Part shown: in pieces, positions 32,441 to 41,826 of the stretch
Layout: every line of letters starts with the position of its first letter
Position numbering within the stretch: the first letter of the stretch is position 1
Assembly: GCA_036563505.1 (NCBI GenBank)
Contig: DATCMH010000022.1
Coordinates: 124,001-188,000 of the forward strand
From: DATCMH01 sp036563505
GTDB lineage: Bacteria > Pseudomonadota > Alphaproteobacteria > Rhizobiales > Beijerinckiaceae
Direction: 5' to 3'
Length of the DNA: 64,000 nt
The notes under the pieces: generated by a model
The model's input: only the letters and a program-made list of their open reading frames with translations
Told to the model about the DNA's origin: nothing
Databases searched by the model: none
Made by a program: the position numbers and the translations under genes

Positions 32441-33817
32441 GTGAGACGGGGTTCCAGGACAAGGTTGTCCTTGCGGAAACTCAGGGATCCTGCCGTGATC
32501 GGATCGGACCAACGCTTGAGACGAGGACGCTTCTCGCTTTGGCGCGACGTGCGCGGCGGCGTGATGGTGGTCTTCGCCTTCGCCCTGCCGGCTCTGCTGC
32601 TCTCGGCCACTGCGGCCATCGACGTTTCGAACTGGGTCAACCAGAAGGAAGCCTTGCGCAAGGCGGCGGACGCGGCGGCCCTCGCCGCCACCCGGGAGCT
32701 CGGCGTCTCGGCGGTGGACGACCGCGCCCGCATCAGCGCGGTCGCGCGCAGCGTCGTCAACACGCAGCTCGGCCTGAGTGCCGGCGATACCACGACCACG
32801 GTGGATGCCGCGCCCAACACCCTGCGCACGGGCGTCACGGTGGTCGTGAGCCAGCCGTTCCGGGCGAGCGCGCTTGGCCAATACGTCACGGAAACCCCGA
32901 TCGTGAGCCGCGCCTCGGCGGCGCGCGCCGGCAACGGCAAGATCTGCGTGCTCGTCCTGTCCCTGAAGGACGCGAACGAGCAGGAAGTCATCAAGCTCGA
33001 GAAGGACTCGCAACTCACCGGCAATTCCTGCGGCGTCTTTGCCAATTCCACGAGCAAGGAGGCGATCGCCTCCCTGGACCAGGCGGTGCTGAAGGCCGAT
33101 CTCCTCTGCTCGTCCGGCGGCTTCAAGCTCGGCTCGGCGCCCGCGAGCCGCTACGTCGGCGAGCGACGGACCGACTGCCCCAAGATCGAGAACCCCTTGA
33201 AGGATCGTCCGGCGCCGGTGGCGGGACCCTGCCGCAACCTCGACTCGAGCGGCGTGCCGAAGAAACTCGTCATCGAGAGCAGCCAGGATCTCCTTGCCGG
33301 CACCTATTGCGAAGGGATCGAGATTAAGAACGCCGGCACGGTCGTGACGCTGCGGCCGAACGGCACCGACAACGTCCTCATCGTCAAGGACGGCGAGCTG
33401 ATCGTCGACAAGGCCAAGCTGACTGGGCGGGGCGTCGCCATCGCCTTCACCGGGGAGAAGGGCAAATTCGACTTCAAGGGCGAGTCGGTCGTCGACCTGC
33501 ACGCGCCGATCGATGGGCCGCTCGCCGGCATCCTGTTCTACGGCAGCCTGGATGCGCCGGACTGGCAGGAATACAAGATCACGAGCGACAACGCCCGCGT
33601 GCTCGTGGGCACCATCTATCTGCCGAAGGGCTACTTCACGGTGGACGCGAAGAACCCCGTCGCCGACCAGTCGGCCTACACGGCGATCATCGTCAACAAG
33701 CTGAAGCTCAAGGACGCGCCGAAGCTCGTCCTGAACACGGACTATTACCAGTCCCAGGTGCCCGTGCCGGCGGGCATCGGCGGCGGCATCGGCGGCGCCG
33801 TTCGGCTCACGAACTGA
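32441..33817 (+). CDS. TadG-like pilus-assembly/surface protein
   Basis: A protein of 458 residues. After a basic lead, residues about 38-85 (VRGGVMVVFAFALPALLLSA, then DVSNWVNQKEALRKAADAAALAATREL) match the N-terminal TadG segment, with a single transmembrane helix and a Gly/Glu-type processing-like region. The C-terminal 250 residues hold four cysteines (about 165-265) and a strand-rich region with repeated turns (GTVVTLRPNGTDNVLIVKDG, AIAFTGEKGKFDFKGESVVD). It lacks a recognisable VWA domain. No other tad genes are nearby. The start is uncertain: GTG at 32441 has no good site and a TTG shortly after is possible. Confidence 0.6.
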   Translation: MRRGSRTRLSLRKLRDPAVIGSDQRLRRGRFSLWRDVRGGVMVVFAFALPALLLSATAAIDVSNWVNQKEALRKAADAAALAATRELGVSAVDDRARISAVARSVVNTQLGLSAGDTTTTVDAAPNTLRTGVTVVVSQPFRASALGQYVTETPIVSRASAARAGNGKICVLVLSLKDANEQEVIKLEKDSQLTGNSCGVFANSTSKEAIASLDQAVLKADLLCSSGGFKLGSAPASRYVGERRTDCPKIENPLKDRPAPVAGPCRNLDSSGVPKKLVIESSQDLLAGTYCEGIEIKNAGTVVTLRPNGTDNVLIVKDGELIVDKAKLTGRGVAIAFTGEKGKFDFKGESVVDLHAPIDGPLAGILFYGSLDAPDWQEYKITSDNARVLVGTIYLPKGYFTVDAKNPVADQSAYTAIIVNKLKLKDAPKLVLNTDYYQSQVPVPAGIGGGIGGAVRLTN

Positions 33818-33830
33818 CGCCACCTGCCGG

Positions 33831-34109
33831 TCAGCGCCGCGCCGTGCGGGCGCGATAGACCTTGCGGGACGCCTTGCGGCGCGGAACGGTGGTGTTCTGG
33901 GGCACGCCGAGCACGCCCTTGACGCCGCCCACGACGCCCCCGGTCACGCCGCCGACGGCTCCGCCCACCACGCCGCCCACGGGCCCGGCCGCCCGGTTGC
34001 CGACATCGGCGCCTTGCGCCGCGCCGCGCACGATGCCCTGCGCCTCGGCGGCGAAGGGAAGGGCAAGGGTCGCGACAAGGGCCAAGCCCAACAGGCCAGG
34101 AGTCTTCAT
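33831..34109 (-). CDS. Small exported Gly/Val zipper protein
   Basis: A protein of 92 residues. A signal peptide (MKTPGLLGLALVATLALPFAAEA) precedes GPVGGVVGGAVGGVTGGVVGG, a glycine-zipper-like hydrophobic repeat (shown without flanks), and a basic C-terminus RRKASRKVYRARTARR. Such proteins often insert in or line the envelope, but no function is known. AGGAG precedes the ATG. A weak EcfG-like promoter (GGAAC-N17-GGTT) lies upstream but has a -10 mismatch. It converges with the TadG-like gene. Confidence 0.55.
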   Translation of the reverse strand: MKTPGLLGLALVATLALPFAAEAQGIVRGAAQGADVGNRAAGPVGGVVGGAVGGVTGGVVGGVKGVLGVPQNTTVPRRKASRKVYRARTARR

Positions 34110-34199
34110 GGCGGGTCTCCTCGATCAGGCGCCGGGGCCCGACGCCCCGGCCATCGACCGATCAACCGCGCCTTGCGCGCGCGGGTTCCCGTCTGGCGC

Positions 34200-34829
34200 T
34201 CAGCGCCCGAAGATGCCCTTGAAGAGCTGCGCCATCTTGTTGCGCTTCTTCTTGCGCTCGAGTTCGCTCGCGTCCTTCACCCAGGCGACCTGCACCACCC
34301 GCCGCTCGCCGACATAGGGCTGGTGCCCGTGCCAGGACTTGTCGGAGCGCAGGAAGGCGAAGACGGTTCCCATCGTGGGCGGCACCTCGGCCGCGAAGGG
34401 CTCGAAGCTCTTGTCGTCGTAGAGCACCCGCAGCCGGCCCGGTCCGTCCTTCGACCAATCGTCGTTCATGTAGATGAGGAGGGTCATCACCTTCGACGGG
34501 CCGTCGGTGTGGATGGCGCCGTATTTGGGCTGCGACTTCTTCATGATCGTCGTCAGCCGGGGGCAGGAGACGAGATCGCGCCCGAACTTCTCCGAGAGCA
34601 GGCGGCTGAACTCGTCGCTCTCGAGCTCGTCGATGAGGGTCTTGAACTTGCCCTTGAGCTGGACCTCGTCGACCGTGAGGTAGCCCGGCTTGTCGATGTT
34701 CGGGAAATCCCGGCTCACCTCCGGGATGGCGTCCTCCTTGAGGACGCCGGAGCCGAGAAAGTAATCGTAGGGCTCGTGCGAGACGGGCGCTTGGCGCACC
34801 GCCTCCGTGTTCAGCACCGTGAAGGTCAT
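34200..34829 (-). CDS. 2-oxoglutarate/Fe(II)-dependent oxygenase
   Basis: A protein of 209 residues with a double-stranded beta-helix. The metal triad is His-X-Asp in YGAIHTDGPSKVMTLL and a distal His in SWHGHQPYVGERRVVQ, with the following Arg as the likely 2-oxoglutarate ligand. Residues IPEVSRDFPNID and a Lys-rich C-terminal helix flank the core. It resembles prolyl-hydroxylase-like and other small-molecule or protein hydroxylases. The substrate is unknown. AAGGG sits six bases before the second of two Met codons, so I use 34829. It is separate from its neighbours. Confidence 0.75.
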   Translation of the reverse strand: MTFTVLNTEAVRQAPVSHEPYDYFLGSGVLKEDAIPEVSRDFPNIDKPGYLTVDEVQLKGKFKTLIDELESDEFSRLLSEKFGRDLVSCPRLTTIMKKSQPKYGAIHTDGPSKVMTLLIYMNDDWSKDGPGRLRVLYDDKSFEPFAAEVPPTMGTVFAFLRSDKSWHGHQPYVGERRVVQVAWVKDASELERKKKRNKMAQLFKGIFGR

Positions 34830-35046
34830 GGTCATCCCTTGATGCGTTCACCTGAAGATCGCGCGGACCCTAGTCAGGCGGGCAGGCCGGATCAAGGCGG
34901 CCGGAGTCGGGGCCGGAACGCGGCCTCCGGTCGCACGGTGGGCGTCGGGCCGGGGCGGCCGTGTTGGCTTCGGGGCCGCATGAGCCTATGGACGCATCGG
35001 AAGGGTTGATGCCGCCGGGAGCCGGGGGCCGCGCCGGGAGAGTGTC

Positions 35047-37164
35047 GTGCTGGATCGCTCGCGAGGATTGCCGCTGCTCGCCGCGGCCGCCTTAGGCTTC
35101 GCCGTGCTCGCCTTCGCGGCGGGCCGAGCGGCCGGGCTCGAGACCTTGGGCCTGACCCTCACGGGGCTCGTCCTGGCCGCGGCGCTATGGTTCGGGCGGC
35201 CCCTGTCGAGCTTCCTGTCGATCTTCGTCGTCCTGTTCACGGCGGAGTACATCGTCTTCGGTGCCCTCGTCCTCGCCTCCGGCCTGGGGCTCTGGCCGAC
35301 GGCGCTCGCCGGTCTCGTGCCGCCGCCGAGCCTGCCGGTGACGGTCGGCATCTTCGGCATCCTCGTCGTGCTGATCGGGCGCATCCCGGTGATCCGCACC
35401 ATCGTGGGCATCGCCGACCGCTACTTCGAGACGTCCGACACCACCACGGCCACCATCGGAACCTGGGTGCGCTGGACGGGGCGCGAGCGGCGGCTCGCCG
35501 TCGCGGCGGTGGTGTTCCTCGTCCTCGTCAATCAGGCGCAGGTGGCGATCAGCGTGCGCCTGTCCTTCTTCAACCGCGACTGGTTCAACGCGATCCAGAA
35601 CCGGGACGAGCCCACGTTCTGGTCCCTGCTCTACACCGTGTTCCTGTTCTGGGCGATGATCCTCATCGCCAGCAGCGTGGTGGAGTATCTCGTCCAGTCG
35701 AGCCTTCTCATCCGCTGGCGCCGCTGGCTCACGGGCCGCTACGTCGACCAGTGGCTCGGCGAGGGCAACCACTACCGGATGGGCTTTGCCGGCGCGAGCG
35801 CCGACAACCCGGACCAGCGCATCGCCGAGGACATCAAGAGCTTCACCGACACCACCTATTCCTTCTCGATCCAGCTCCTGAGCCAGGTGTCGACGCTGGT
35901 GTCGTTCTCGATCATCCTGTGGGGCATCTCGGCGGACTTCACCCTGCCCGGCACGGAGATCCGGGTGCCCGGGCTCCTGTTCTGGATCGCGCTGGCCTAC
36001 GCCTCGGCCGGAACCCTCATCACCCATCTCATCGGGCGGCAGCTCATCCCGCTCTTCTTCAACCAGCAGCGCTACGAGGCCGATTTCCGCTTCTCGCTGG
36101 CGCGCCTGCGCGAGTACGGCGAGCAGGTGGCGCTCTTGGGCGGTGAGCCGACGGAGCGGCGGCTGCTGGGCGGGCGTTTCGGGGCGGTGGTCGAGAACTT
36201 CTACCGCATCGTCAACCGCCGCAAGCTCCTGATGATGTTCACCTCCCTCTACGGGCAGATGAGCGTCATCATCCCCTACGTCGTCGCGGCGCCCTTCTAC
36301 TTCCTGAACAAGGTGCAGCTCGGCACCCTCACCCAGACGGCGGGTGCCTTCGGCCGGGTCGAGGGATCGCTCTCCTTCTTCATCGACCGCTACGTGGTGC
36401 TGGCCGACTACAAGGCCGTGGTCGACCGGCTCTCGACTTTCGACGAGGCGATCGGGCGCGGGCAGGTTCTCGGCCGCACGGAGCCGCGCATCGCGCATGC
36501 GGCGGCCCCGGACGGTGCGGTCGCGGTGCGCGACCTGACGCTGCGCCTGCCCGACGGGCGCGCCATCGTTGCGGTGGATAGCCTCACGTTCCGACCCGGC
36601 GAGACCACCCTCGTGACCGGCCCCTCCGGATCGGGCAAGTCCACGCTCTTCCGGGCGATCGCCGGCATCTGGCCCTTCGGCGAGGGCCGCATCGAGGTGC
36701 CCACGGGGCGCAGCATGCTCCTCCTGCCGCAGCGGCCCTACATCCCGATCGGGCCGTTGCGCGGCGCGGTGCTCTACCCGGCCGGGGAGGGCGCGCACGA
36801 CGACGCCGCGATCGGGGAGGCCCTGCGGCTGGCGAGGCTGCCTCAGCTCGCGGAGCGCCTCGACGAGGAGCGCTCCTGGGCGCAGACCCTGTCGCTCGGC
36901 GAGCAGCAGCGCCTGGCGCTCGCCCGCGCCATCCTCGCCCGGCCCGACTGGCTCTTCCTCGACGAGGCAACGGCGGCCCTCGACGAGCCGATGGAGGAGG
37001 CGGTCTACCGCATGCTGGCAGAAGCCCTGCCCGGCACGACCGTGATCTCCATCGGCCACCGCTCGACCCTCGTCGGCTTCCACGAGCGGCGCATCGACAT
37101 GCGGCCCGGCGCCGCCGGCCTCTTCGCCCCGGTCGACGTCCGCAGCGCGGTGCCGGCGCAGTAG
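35047..37164 (+). CDS. SbmA/BacA-like ABC exporter with fused ATPase
   Basis: A protein of 705 residues. About eight membrane helices lie in the first 430 residues. The core FFNRDWFNAIQNRDEPTFW is typical of the SbmA/BacA (YddA-like) membrane domain, which in related proteins moves peptides or very-long-chain fatty-acyl groups. The ATPase has Walker A GPSGSGKST (about 525-533), signature LSLGEQQRLALARA (about 615) and Walker B DWLFLDEATAAL (about 634). The start is a GTG with GGGAG upstream. It converges with an EamA transporter gene after six bases. Confidence 0.88.
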   Translation: MLDRSRGLPLLAAAALGFAVLAFAAGRAAGLETLGLTLTGLVLAAALWFGRPLSSFLSIFVVLFTAEYIVFGALVLASGLGLWPTALAGLVPPPSLPVTVGIFGILVVLIGRIPVIRTIVGIADRYFETSDTTTATIGTWVRWTGRERRLAVAAVVFLVLVNQAQVAISVRLSFFNRDWFNAIQNRDEPTFWSLLYTVFLFWAMILIASSVVEYLVQSSLLIRWRRWLTGRYVDQWLGEGNHYRMGFAGASADNPDQRIAEDIKSFTDTTYSFSIQLLSQVSTLVSFSIILWGISADFTLPGTEIRVPGLLFWIALAYASAGTLITHLIGRQLIPLFFNQQRYEADFRFSLARLREYGEQVALLGGEPTERRLLGGRFGAVVENFYRIVNRRKLLMMFTSLYGQMSVIIPYVVAAPFYFLNKVQLGTLTQTAGAFGRVEGSLSFFIDRYVVLADYKAVVDRLSTFDEAIGRGQVLGRTEPRIAHAAAPDGAVAVRDLTLRLPDGRAIVAVDSLTFRPGETTLVTGPSGSGKSTLFRAIAGIWPFGEGRIEVPTGRSMLLLPQRPYIPIGPLRGAVLYPAGEGAHDDAAIGEALRLARLPQLAERLDEERSWAQTLSLGEQQRLALARAILARPDWLFLDEATAALDEPMEEAVYRMLAEALPGTTVISIGHRSTLVGFHERRIDMRPGAAGLFAPVDVRSAVPAQ

Positions 37165-37170
37165 GCGCCC

Positions 37171-38148
37171 TCAGGAGACCGCGGGCTCGGGCGGAGGCAC
37201 CTCGCGCCGGCGCTCGGCGAGCGCGATCCCGCCGAGCACGAGGGCCAGCGCCAGCCCGTGGTAGAGGTGGAATGCCTCGCCGACGATGACCACGGCGAGC
37301 AGCGCCCCGAAGACGGGCACCAGATTGACGAAGATCCCGGCCCGGCCGGGGCCGATGAGCTCCACGCCGCGCATGTAGAAGATCTGGGAGAGGAGCGAAG
37401 GGCATAAGCCCACGTAGAGCATGATGAGCCAGCCCTTGGGCGTCGGCCATTGCACCTGCCCCGTCGCGATCTCGTAAGCCACGAGGGGCAGCGAGGTCAC
37501 GAAGGCGACGCCGGCGAGCGCGGCGAAGAGCGCGAGCCCCGAGACCGCCGGCCGCCGGCGCAGGGCCAGCGTGTAGAAGGCGTAGAATCCCGAGGCGATC
37601 AGCATCCAGACGTCGCCGACGTTGAAGTCGAGGCTGCGCAGCACCGCGAGGTCGCCTTTGGCAGCGACGATCGTGACCCCGACGAGGGTCACCAGCATGC
37701 CGACCACTTGGAACAGGCGCACTCGCGTCCCGAACCAGACGAGCGCCCCGACGAGGACGAGCACCGGGATCGCGCCCTGGATGATCCCGAGGTTGACCGC
37801 GCTCGTGTGATGGGCCGCGGCGTAGAACAGGGCGTTGAACAGCGTGAAGCCGAGCATCCCCATCAGGACGAGGGAGGGCCAGCGCGCGCGCAAGGCGGGC
37901 CAAGCCGCGGTGACGTCCCGCCGCGCGATCACGCTCAGGATAGCCACCACGATGATCCAGCGCAGGAAAGTCAGGGCCATGGGCGAGACCTGGCCGATGG
38001 CGAGGCGCCCGGCCACCGCGTTCCCGCCCCACATCAAGGTCGTGAGCGTGAGAAGCAGGTACGGTTTGCCGTAGAGCCAGCGCCAGAGCCGCGCGAGATC
38101 GCCGGGGCGCGGCTCGCCGGGCGTCGGTCTTGGAGGCGGGCCGTGCAT
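37171..38148 (-). CDS. EamA/DMT-family transporter
   Basis: A protein of 325 residues with ten transmembrane helices in two EamA halves. Family signs include PYLLLTLTTLMWGGNAVAGRL at the first helix (cut for length), and GRAGIFVNLVPVFGALLAVVIVG in the second half, here GRAGIFVNLVPVFGALLAV. Proteins of this type export amino acids or other metabolites from the cytoplasm. A soluble Pro-rich N-terminus of about 25 residues precedes the first helix. Nothing in the neighbourhood suggests the substrate. Confidence 0.85.
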   Translation of the reverse strand: MHGPPPRPTPGEPRPGDLARLWRWLYGKPYLLLTLTTLMWGGNAVAGRLAIGQVSPMALTFLRWIIVVAILSVIARRDVTAAWPALRARWPSLVLMGMLGFTLFNALFYAAAHHTSAVNLGIIQGAIPVLVLVGALVWFGTRVRLFQVVGMLVTLVGVTIVAAKGDLAVLRSLDFNVGDVWMLIASGFYAFYTLALRRRPAVSGLALFAALAGVAFVTSLPLVAYEIATGQVQWPTPKGWLIMLYVGLCPSLLSQIFYMRGVELIGPGRAGIFVNLVPVFGALLAVVIVGEAFHLYHGLALALVLGGIALAERRREVPPPEPAVS

Positions 38149-38191
38149 CGGCTACATCCGGCGCGGGGCAGACAGGGCGAGAAGAACGTCA

Positions 38192-39055
38192 ATGGGCTTA
38201 CGGTTCCTGGTGGTCGAGGGCAACACGCGGACGGCGCGGGAGAGGCATGCGGCGGATCACGGCCTGACGCCCTCCGGGTCCTATGCCGCCGTGCTGCAGG
38301 CGATCGAGCCCGCGGCCGTCTGCGACCTGGCCTTCCCCGCGGACGAAGGGGCGAACCTGCCCGATCCGGCAGGCCTTGAAGGCTATGACGCGGTCGTGCT
38401 CACGGGCTCGGCGCTCAACCTCTACGAGGCGACGCCGCCGATCCTGCGCCAGATCGAGCTGATGCGCGCCGTCTACGCGTCGCGCACGCCCGCCTTCGGA
38501 TCCTGCTGGGGGGTTCAGGTCGGGGCCGCGGCGGCGGGCGGCGACGTGCGGCGCAACCCGGCGGGGCTCGAGGTCGGCTTCGCGCGGGGCATCGCGCCGA
38601 CGGACGAGGGCCTTGGTCACCCCATGCTCGCCGGCCGGCCCCGCGCCTTCACCGCGCCCGCAGTCCACCTCGACGCCGTCACGACCCCGCCGCCCGACTG
38701 CACGGTGCTGGCGCAGAATGCCCTCGCGCCGATCCAGGCCGCCGAGATCCGCCACGCGGGCGGCGTGTTCTGGGGCGTGCAGTACCACCCCGAATTCGAT
38801 CTCCTGGAACTCGGGGCGATCCTCGACCGCTACGACGGTCCGCTCGTTGAAGCCGGCCTGTGCCGGGACGCCGGCGAGGTGAGGGCCTATGCCGCGGACC
38901 TGAAGGCGCTCCACCGCGACCCGTCGCGGACGGACCTGGCTTGGCGCCACGGCCTCGACGCGGAAGTGACCGATCCGGAGCGGCGCACCCGAGAGATCCG
39001 CAACTTCATCGAGCATCGGGTCAAGCCCGAGAAGAGCCTGCGCGGCAGAGCTTGA
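38192..39055 (+). CDS. Class I glutamine amidotransferase-like protein, copy 1
   Basis: A protein of 287 residues. The nucleophile is Cys105 in FGSCWGVQV, and the His-Glu pair lies in GVQYHPEFD (about 194-202). The N-terminal strand LRFLVVEGNTRTARERH resembles GMP-synthase or anthranilate-type amidotransferase domains. The C-terminal 80 residues hold conserved helical motifs (AYAADLKALHRDPSRTDLAW). It has no fused synthetase, so it may hydrolyse a gamma-glutamyl compound. A second copy of exactly the same length lies 99 bases downstream. Only a weak ribosome binding site (AGAAG) is seen. Confidence 0.8.
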   Translation: MGLRFLVVEGNTRTARERHAADHGLTPSGSYAAVLQAIEPAAVCDLAFPADEGANLPDPAGLEGYDAVVLTGSALNLYEATPPILRQIELMRAVYASRTPAFGSCWGVQVGAAAAGGDVRRNPAGLEVGFARGIAPTDEGLGHPMLAGRPRAFTAPAVHLDAVTTPPPDCTVLAQNALAPIQAAEIRHAGGVFWGVQYHPEFDLLELGAILDRYDGPLVEAGLCRDAGEVRAYAADLKALHRDPSRTDLAWRHGLDAEVTDPERRTREIRNFIEHRVKPEKSLRGRA

Positions 39056-39154
39056 GCACCTCCCGTGACCTCACGTCTCGGAGAGGTCGCGGACCTTGCC
39101 GCCGGTTGAGCCGTTCTCTCCCGTTCTCCCCGAAAAAATGAGACGGAGTTCGGC

Positions 39155-40018
39155 GTGCCCCTGCGCATCCTGGTGATCGACGGCAATCCCCGGGAGGGGC
39201 GTGAACAGCACAGACAAGCTTACGGACGCGACTCGAGCGAAGGCTACGCCCTGCTCTTGCGTCAGCTCGATCCAACCGTCGATTGCACGATCGTCACGCC
39301 CGCCGACGAGGGAAGTTCGCTCCCACAAGGTGACGATCTCTCCGGATACGACGGTGCCGTGCTCACCGGCTCCCAGCTCCACATGGAGGAGATGTCGCCG
39401 CCGATCATCCGCCAGCTCGACCTGATGCGCGCGGTGTTCAAGGCCGGTGTTCCGGCCTTCGGTTCGTGCTGGGGCGTTCAGGTCGCCGGCACCGTGGCGG
39501 GCGGCGAGGTCAAGCGCAATCCGAACGGCCCCGAATACGGCTTCGCCCGCCGCCTCTCCCCCACGGCGGAGGGAAGCGGCCACCCGCTCCTGGAAGGGCG
39601 GCCCGGCGCCTACGACGCGCCGGCGATCCACCTCGACGCCGTGGTCACGCCACCCCCGGATGCCCGCATCCTCGCCTCGAATGGGGTGCTCGCCCTTCAG
39701 GCGACCGAGATCCGTCACGAGGGCGGGGTCTTCTGGGGCGTCCAGTATCATCCCGAGCATAATCTGCACGAGCTCGCCGTCATGCTGGAAAGCTTCGCGC
39801 ACGAGCTCGTCGAGGAAAAGCTCGTCGCGAATGAGGACGCGGTGAAGACCTACGCTGCCGACCTCAAGGCGCTTCACGCCGCCCCGGACCGCACGGATCT
39901 CGCCTGGCGCTTCGGCATCGACGCCGAGGTGATCGACCCAGCCCGCCGCACCCGGGAGGTCCGCAACTTCCTGACCCATCTCGTGCGGCCGACGAAGAGC
40001 GCTCGCGGCCGCACCTAG
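39155..40018 (+). CDS. Class I glutamine amidotransferase-like protein, copy 2
   Basis: A protein of 287 residues and a close paralogue of the gene before it. The nucleophile is again at Cys105 (FGSCWGVQV). The His-Glu pair is retained as YHPEHN. The same C-terminal extension appears as YAADLKALHAAPDRTDLAWR and an Arg-rich end. The start is GTG at 39155 with GGAG seven bases upstream. Same-strand duplication suggests a tandem gene pair with either related substrates or a dosage role. The function is not established. Confidence 0.8.
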   Translation: MPLRILVIDGNPREGREQHRQAYGRDSSEGYALLLRQLDPTVDCTIVTPADEGSSLPQGDDLSGYDGAVLTGSQLHMEEMSPPIIRQLDLMRAVFKAGVPAFGSCWGVQVAGTVAGGEVKRNPNGPEYGFARRLSPTAEGSGHPLLEGRPGAYDAPAIHLDAVVTPPPDARILASNGVLALQATEIRHEGGVFWGVQYHPEHNLHELAVMLESFAHELVEEKLVANEDAVKTYAADLKALHAAPDRTDLAWRFGIDAEVIDPARRTREVRNFLTHLVRPTKSARGRT

Positions 40019-40130
40019 CGCGGCGCCAAAACGGTCAAGCTTCTTCCCCGGAGCTGCCGCAATGAAACCACGGTGATCGCCTGCCTTGTCACGGGCCGCC
40101 GCCCGGCGGCTCCGACAAGGGGAACACCGC

Positions 40131-41819
40131 ATGCGTCCTGTCTTCGGTCCTGTCCTGGCACTCGCGCTCGCCGCCGTCGCGGCTCCGGCTTTCGCCGCCG
40201 ACGTCGAGCTCGCGTCGCGCATCGAGCGGGTGACCGTGTTCCCGGACGCCGCGCTGGTGCAGCGCTCGGCAAAGGTGGACCTCGCAGCAGGCGTCTCGAC
40301 GCTGGTGCTGCGCGGGCTGCCGGCGAGCCTCGATCCGGGGTCGATCCGCGTCGAGGGACAGGGCAGCGCCGGCTTCGCGATCGGGTCCGTCGACGTCCGG
40401 GCCGTGCCGGGCGAGGCGCAGCCCGCCGTCAACCCGGAGCTCGAGGGCAAGATCAGGGCGTTGCGCGACGAGCGCGGGGCGGTCGACGGCCGCATCGCGG
40501 CGTCCGAAGGCAAGAAGGCCGTCATCGAGCGCTACGCGCAGGCGAGCCCCGAGAAGCTCGGGGTCGAGGCGAAGCCCTTGGAAGTGTCGCAATGGGCTGC
40601 GGCCTTCGACGCGATCGGCGGGGCGCTGACGGCAGTGCACGAGGAGTTGCGCCTCTCGCGGGCTCGCGCCCGCGACCTCGACGCGGAGATCGCCGCGTTG
40701 GAGCGGGCGCGACCGGCGCCGCTACGCCCCGGCGCCCCGAAGCGCGACGTGATCATCGCCGTCGAGGCTGGAGCTGCGCTCACCGGAACGCTCGCGGTGA
40801 GCTATCGCGTCGCCGGCGCCTCCTGGTCGCCTGTCTACGACGCTCGCCTCGACACGGGCGGGCCAGACCGCAAGCCGGCGCTCGATTGGACGCGGCGGGC
40901 GCAGGTGAGCCAGCGCACGGGTGAGGATTGGAGCGACGTGCAGCTCGCCGTCTCGACGGTGCGGCTCAACCGCGGCACCGCCGCCCCCGACCTCCCGCCG
41001 CTGCAGGTGTCGTTCTACGAACCCGTGGTCCCGATGCCCGCGCCCATGGTCCGGCGCTCCGAGCCGCGCCAGGGGTTCGACAAGAACGCGGACGCGTTGA
41101 GCGCCGCGGAAGCCGCGCCGCAGGCCCCGGTGCCGGCTACGGAGACGGTCGCGGCGGTGGAGGCCAACGCCTATCAGGCGACCTTCACCGTCCCCGGACG
41201 GGTCGGCGTCACGGCGGACGGCGCGACCAAGACCTTCGCCCTGGCGCAGCGGCGCGTCGCGCCGTCGCTCGCGGCGCGGACGACGCCCGAGCTCGACCCC
41301 ACCGCCTATCTCGAGGCCGCCTTCGTCAATGAGGAGGACGCGCCGCTCCTGGCCGGCGAGGTGCTGCTCCATCGCGACGGCACCTTTGTCGGGCGCGGCC
41401 GCGTCAAACTCACGCCCGGCGGCGACCTCGTCGAGCTCGGCTTCGGGGCGGACGATCGGATCAAGGTCGCCCGCGTGCCCCTGCGCCGGCGCGAGAACGA
41501 GCCGGGCTGGATCGGCCAGACGAAGACGGATTTGCGGGAGTTCAAGACCACCGTGCGCAGCCTGCACGCCCAGCCGATCCGGGTGACGGTGATGGATCGT
41601 CTACCCTTCACCGAGACGACCGGCATCGCCGTCGAGCTCATGAAGGACACGACGCCGCCGACCGAGCGGCAGCTCGGCGACAAGCGCGGGGTCATGGCCT
41701 GGGCCTTCGACCTCGCGCCGTCCGAGACGAAGGAGATCCGCCTCGCCTACCGCCTGCGCTGGCCGGCGGATCGGGAGGTGACCTTCGAGCCGAAGCCGCT
41801 TCCCGGTCCGGGACGCTGA
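40131..41819 (+). CDS. DUF4139 / mucoidy inhibitor MuiA-family protein
   Basis: A protein of 562 residues with a signal peptide (MRPVFGPVLALALAAVAAPAFA). The N-terminal domain holds IERVTVFPDAALVQRSAKVD and LVLRGLPASLDPGSIRV, followed by a coiled-coil-like helical region (about 95-200). The C-terminal domain is beta-rich, with SYRVAGASWSPVYDARLDTG and ELMKDTTPPTERQLGDKRGV. This is the DUF4140/DUF4139 layout of MuiA proteins, whose role is unclear. The ATG at 40131 has AAGGGGA. It converges with the degenerate MCP gene. Confidence 0.8.
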   Translation: MRPVFGPVLALALAAVAAPAFAADVELASRIERVTVFPDAALVQRSAKVDLAAGVSTLVLRGLPASLDPGSIRVEGQGSAGFAIGSVDVRAVPGEAQPAVNPELEGKIRALRDERGAVDGRIAASEGKKAVIERYAQASPEKLGVEAKPLEVSQWAAAFDAIGGALTAVHEELRLSRARARDLDAEIAALERARPAPLRPGAPKRDVIIAVEAGAALTGTLAVSYRVAGASWSPVYDARLDTGGPDRKPALDWTRRAQVSQRTGEDWSDVQLAVSTVRLNRGTAAPDLPPLQVSFYEPVVPMPAPMVRRSEPRQGFDKNADALSAAEAAPQAPVPATETVAAVEANAYQATFTVPGRVGVTADGATKTFALAQRRVAPSLAARTTPELDPTAYLEAAFVNEEDAPLLAGEVLLHRDGTFVGRGRVKLTPGGDLVELGFGADDRIKVARVPLRRRENEPGWIGQTKTDLREFKTTVRSLHAQPIRVTVMDRLPFTETTGIAVELMKDTTPPTERQLGDKRGVMAWAFDLAPSETKEIRLAYRLRWPADREVTFEPKPLPGPGR

Positions 41820-41826
41820 GGGCGGC

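Noticed and set aside
34110..34200. EcfG-like promoter GGAAC-N17-GGTT upstream of the Gly/Val zipper gene
   Set aside because: Same -10 mismatch. Two such near matches in a GC-rich genome are expected by chance.
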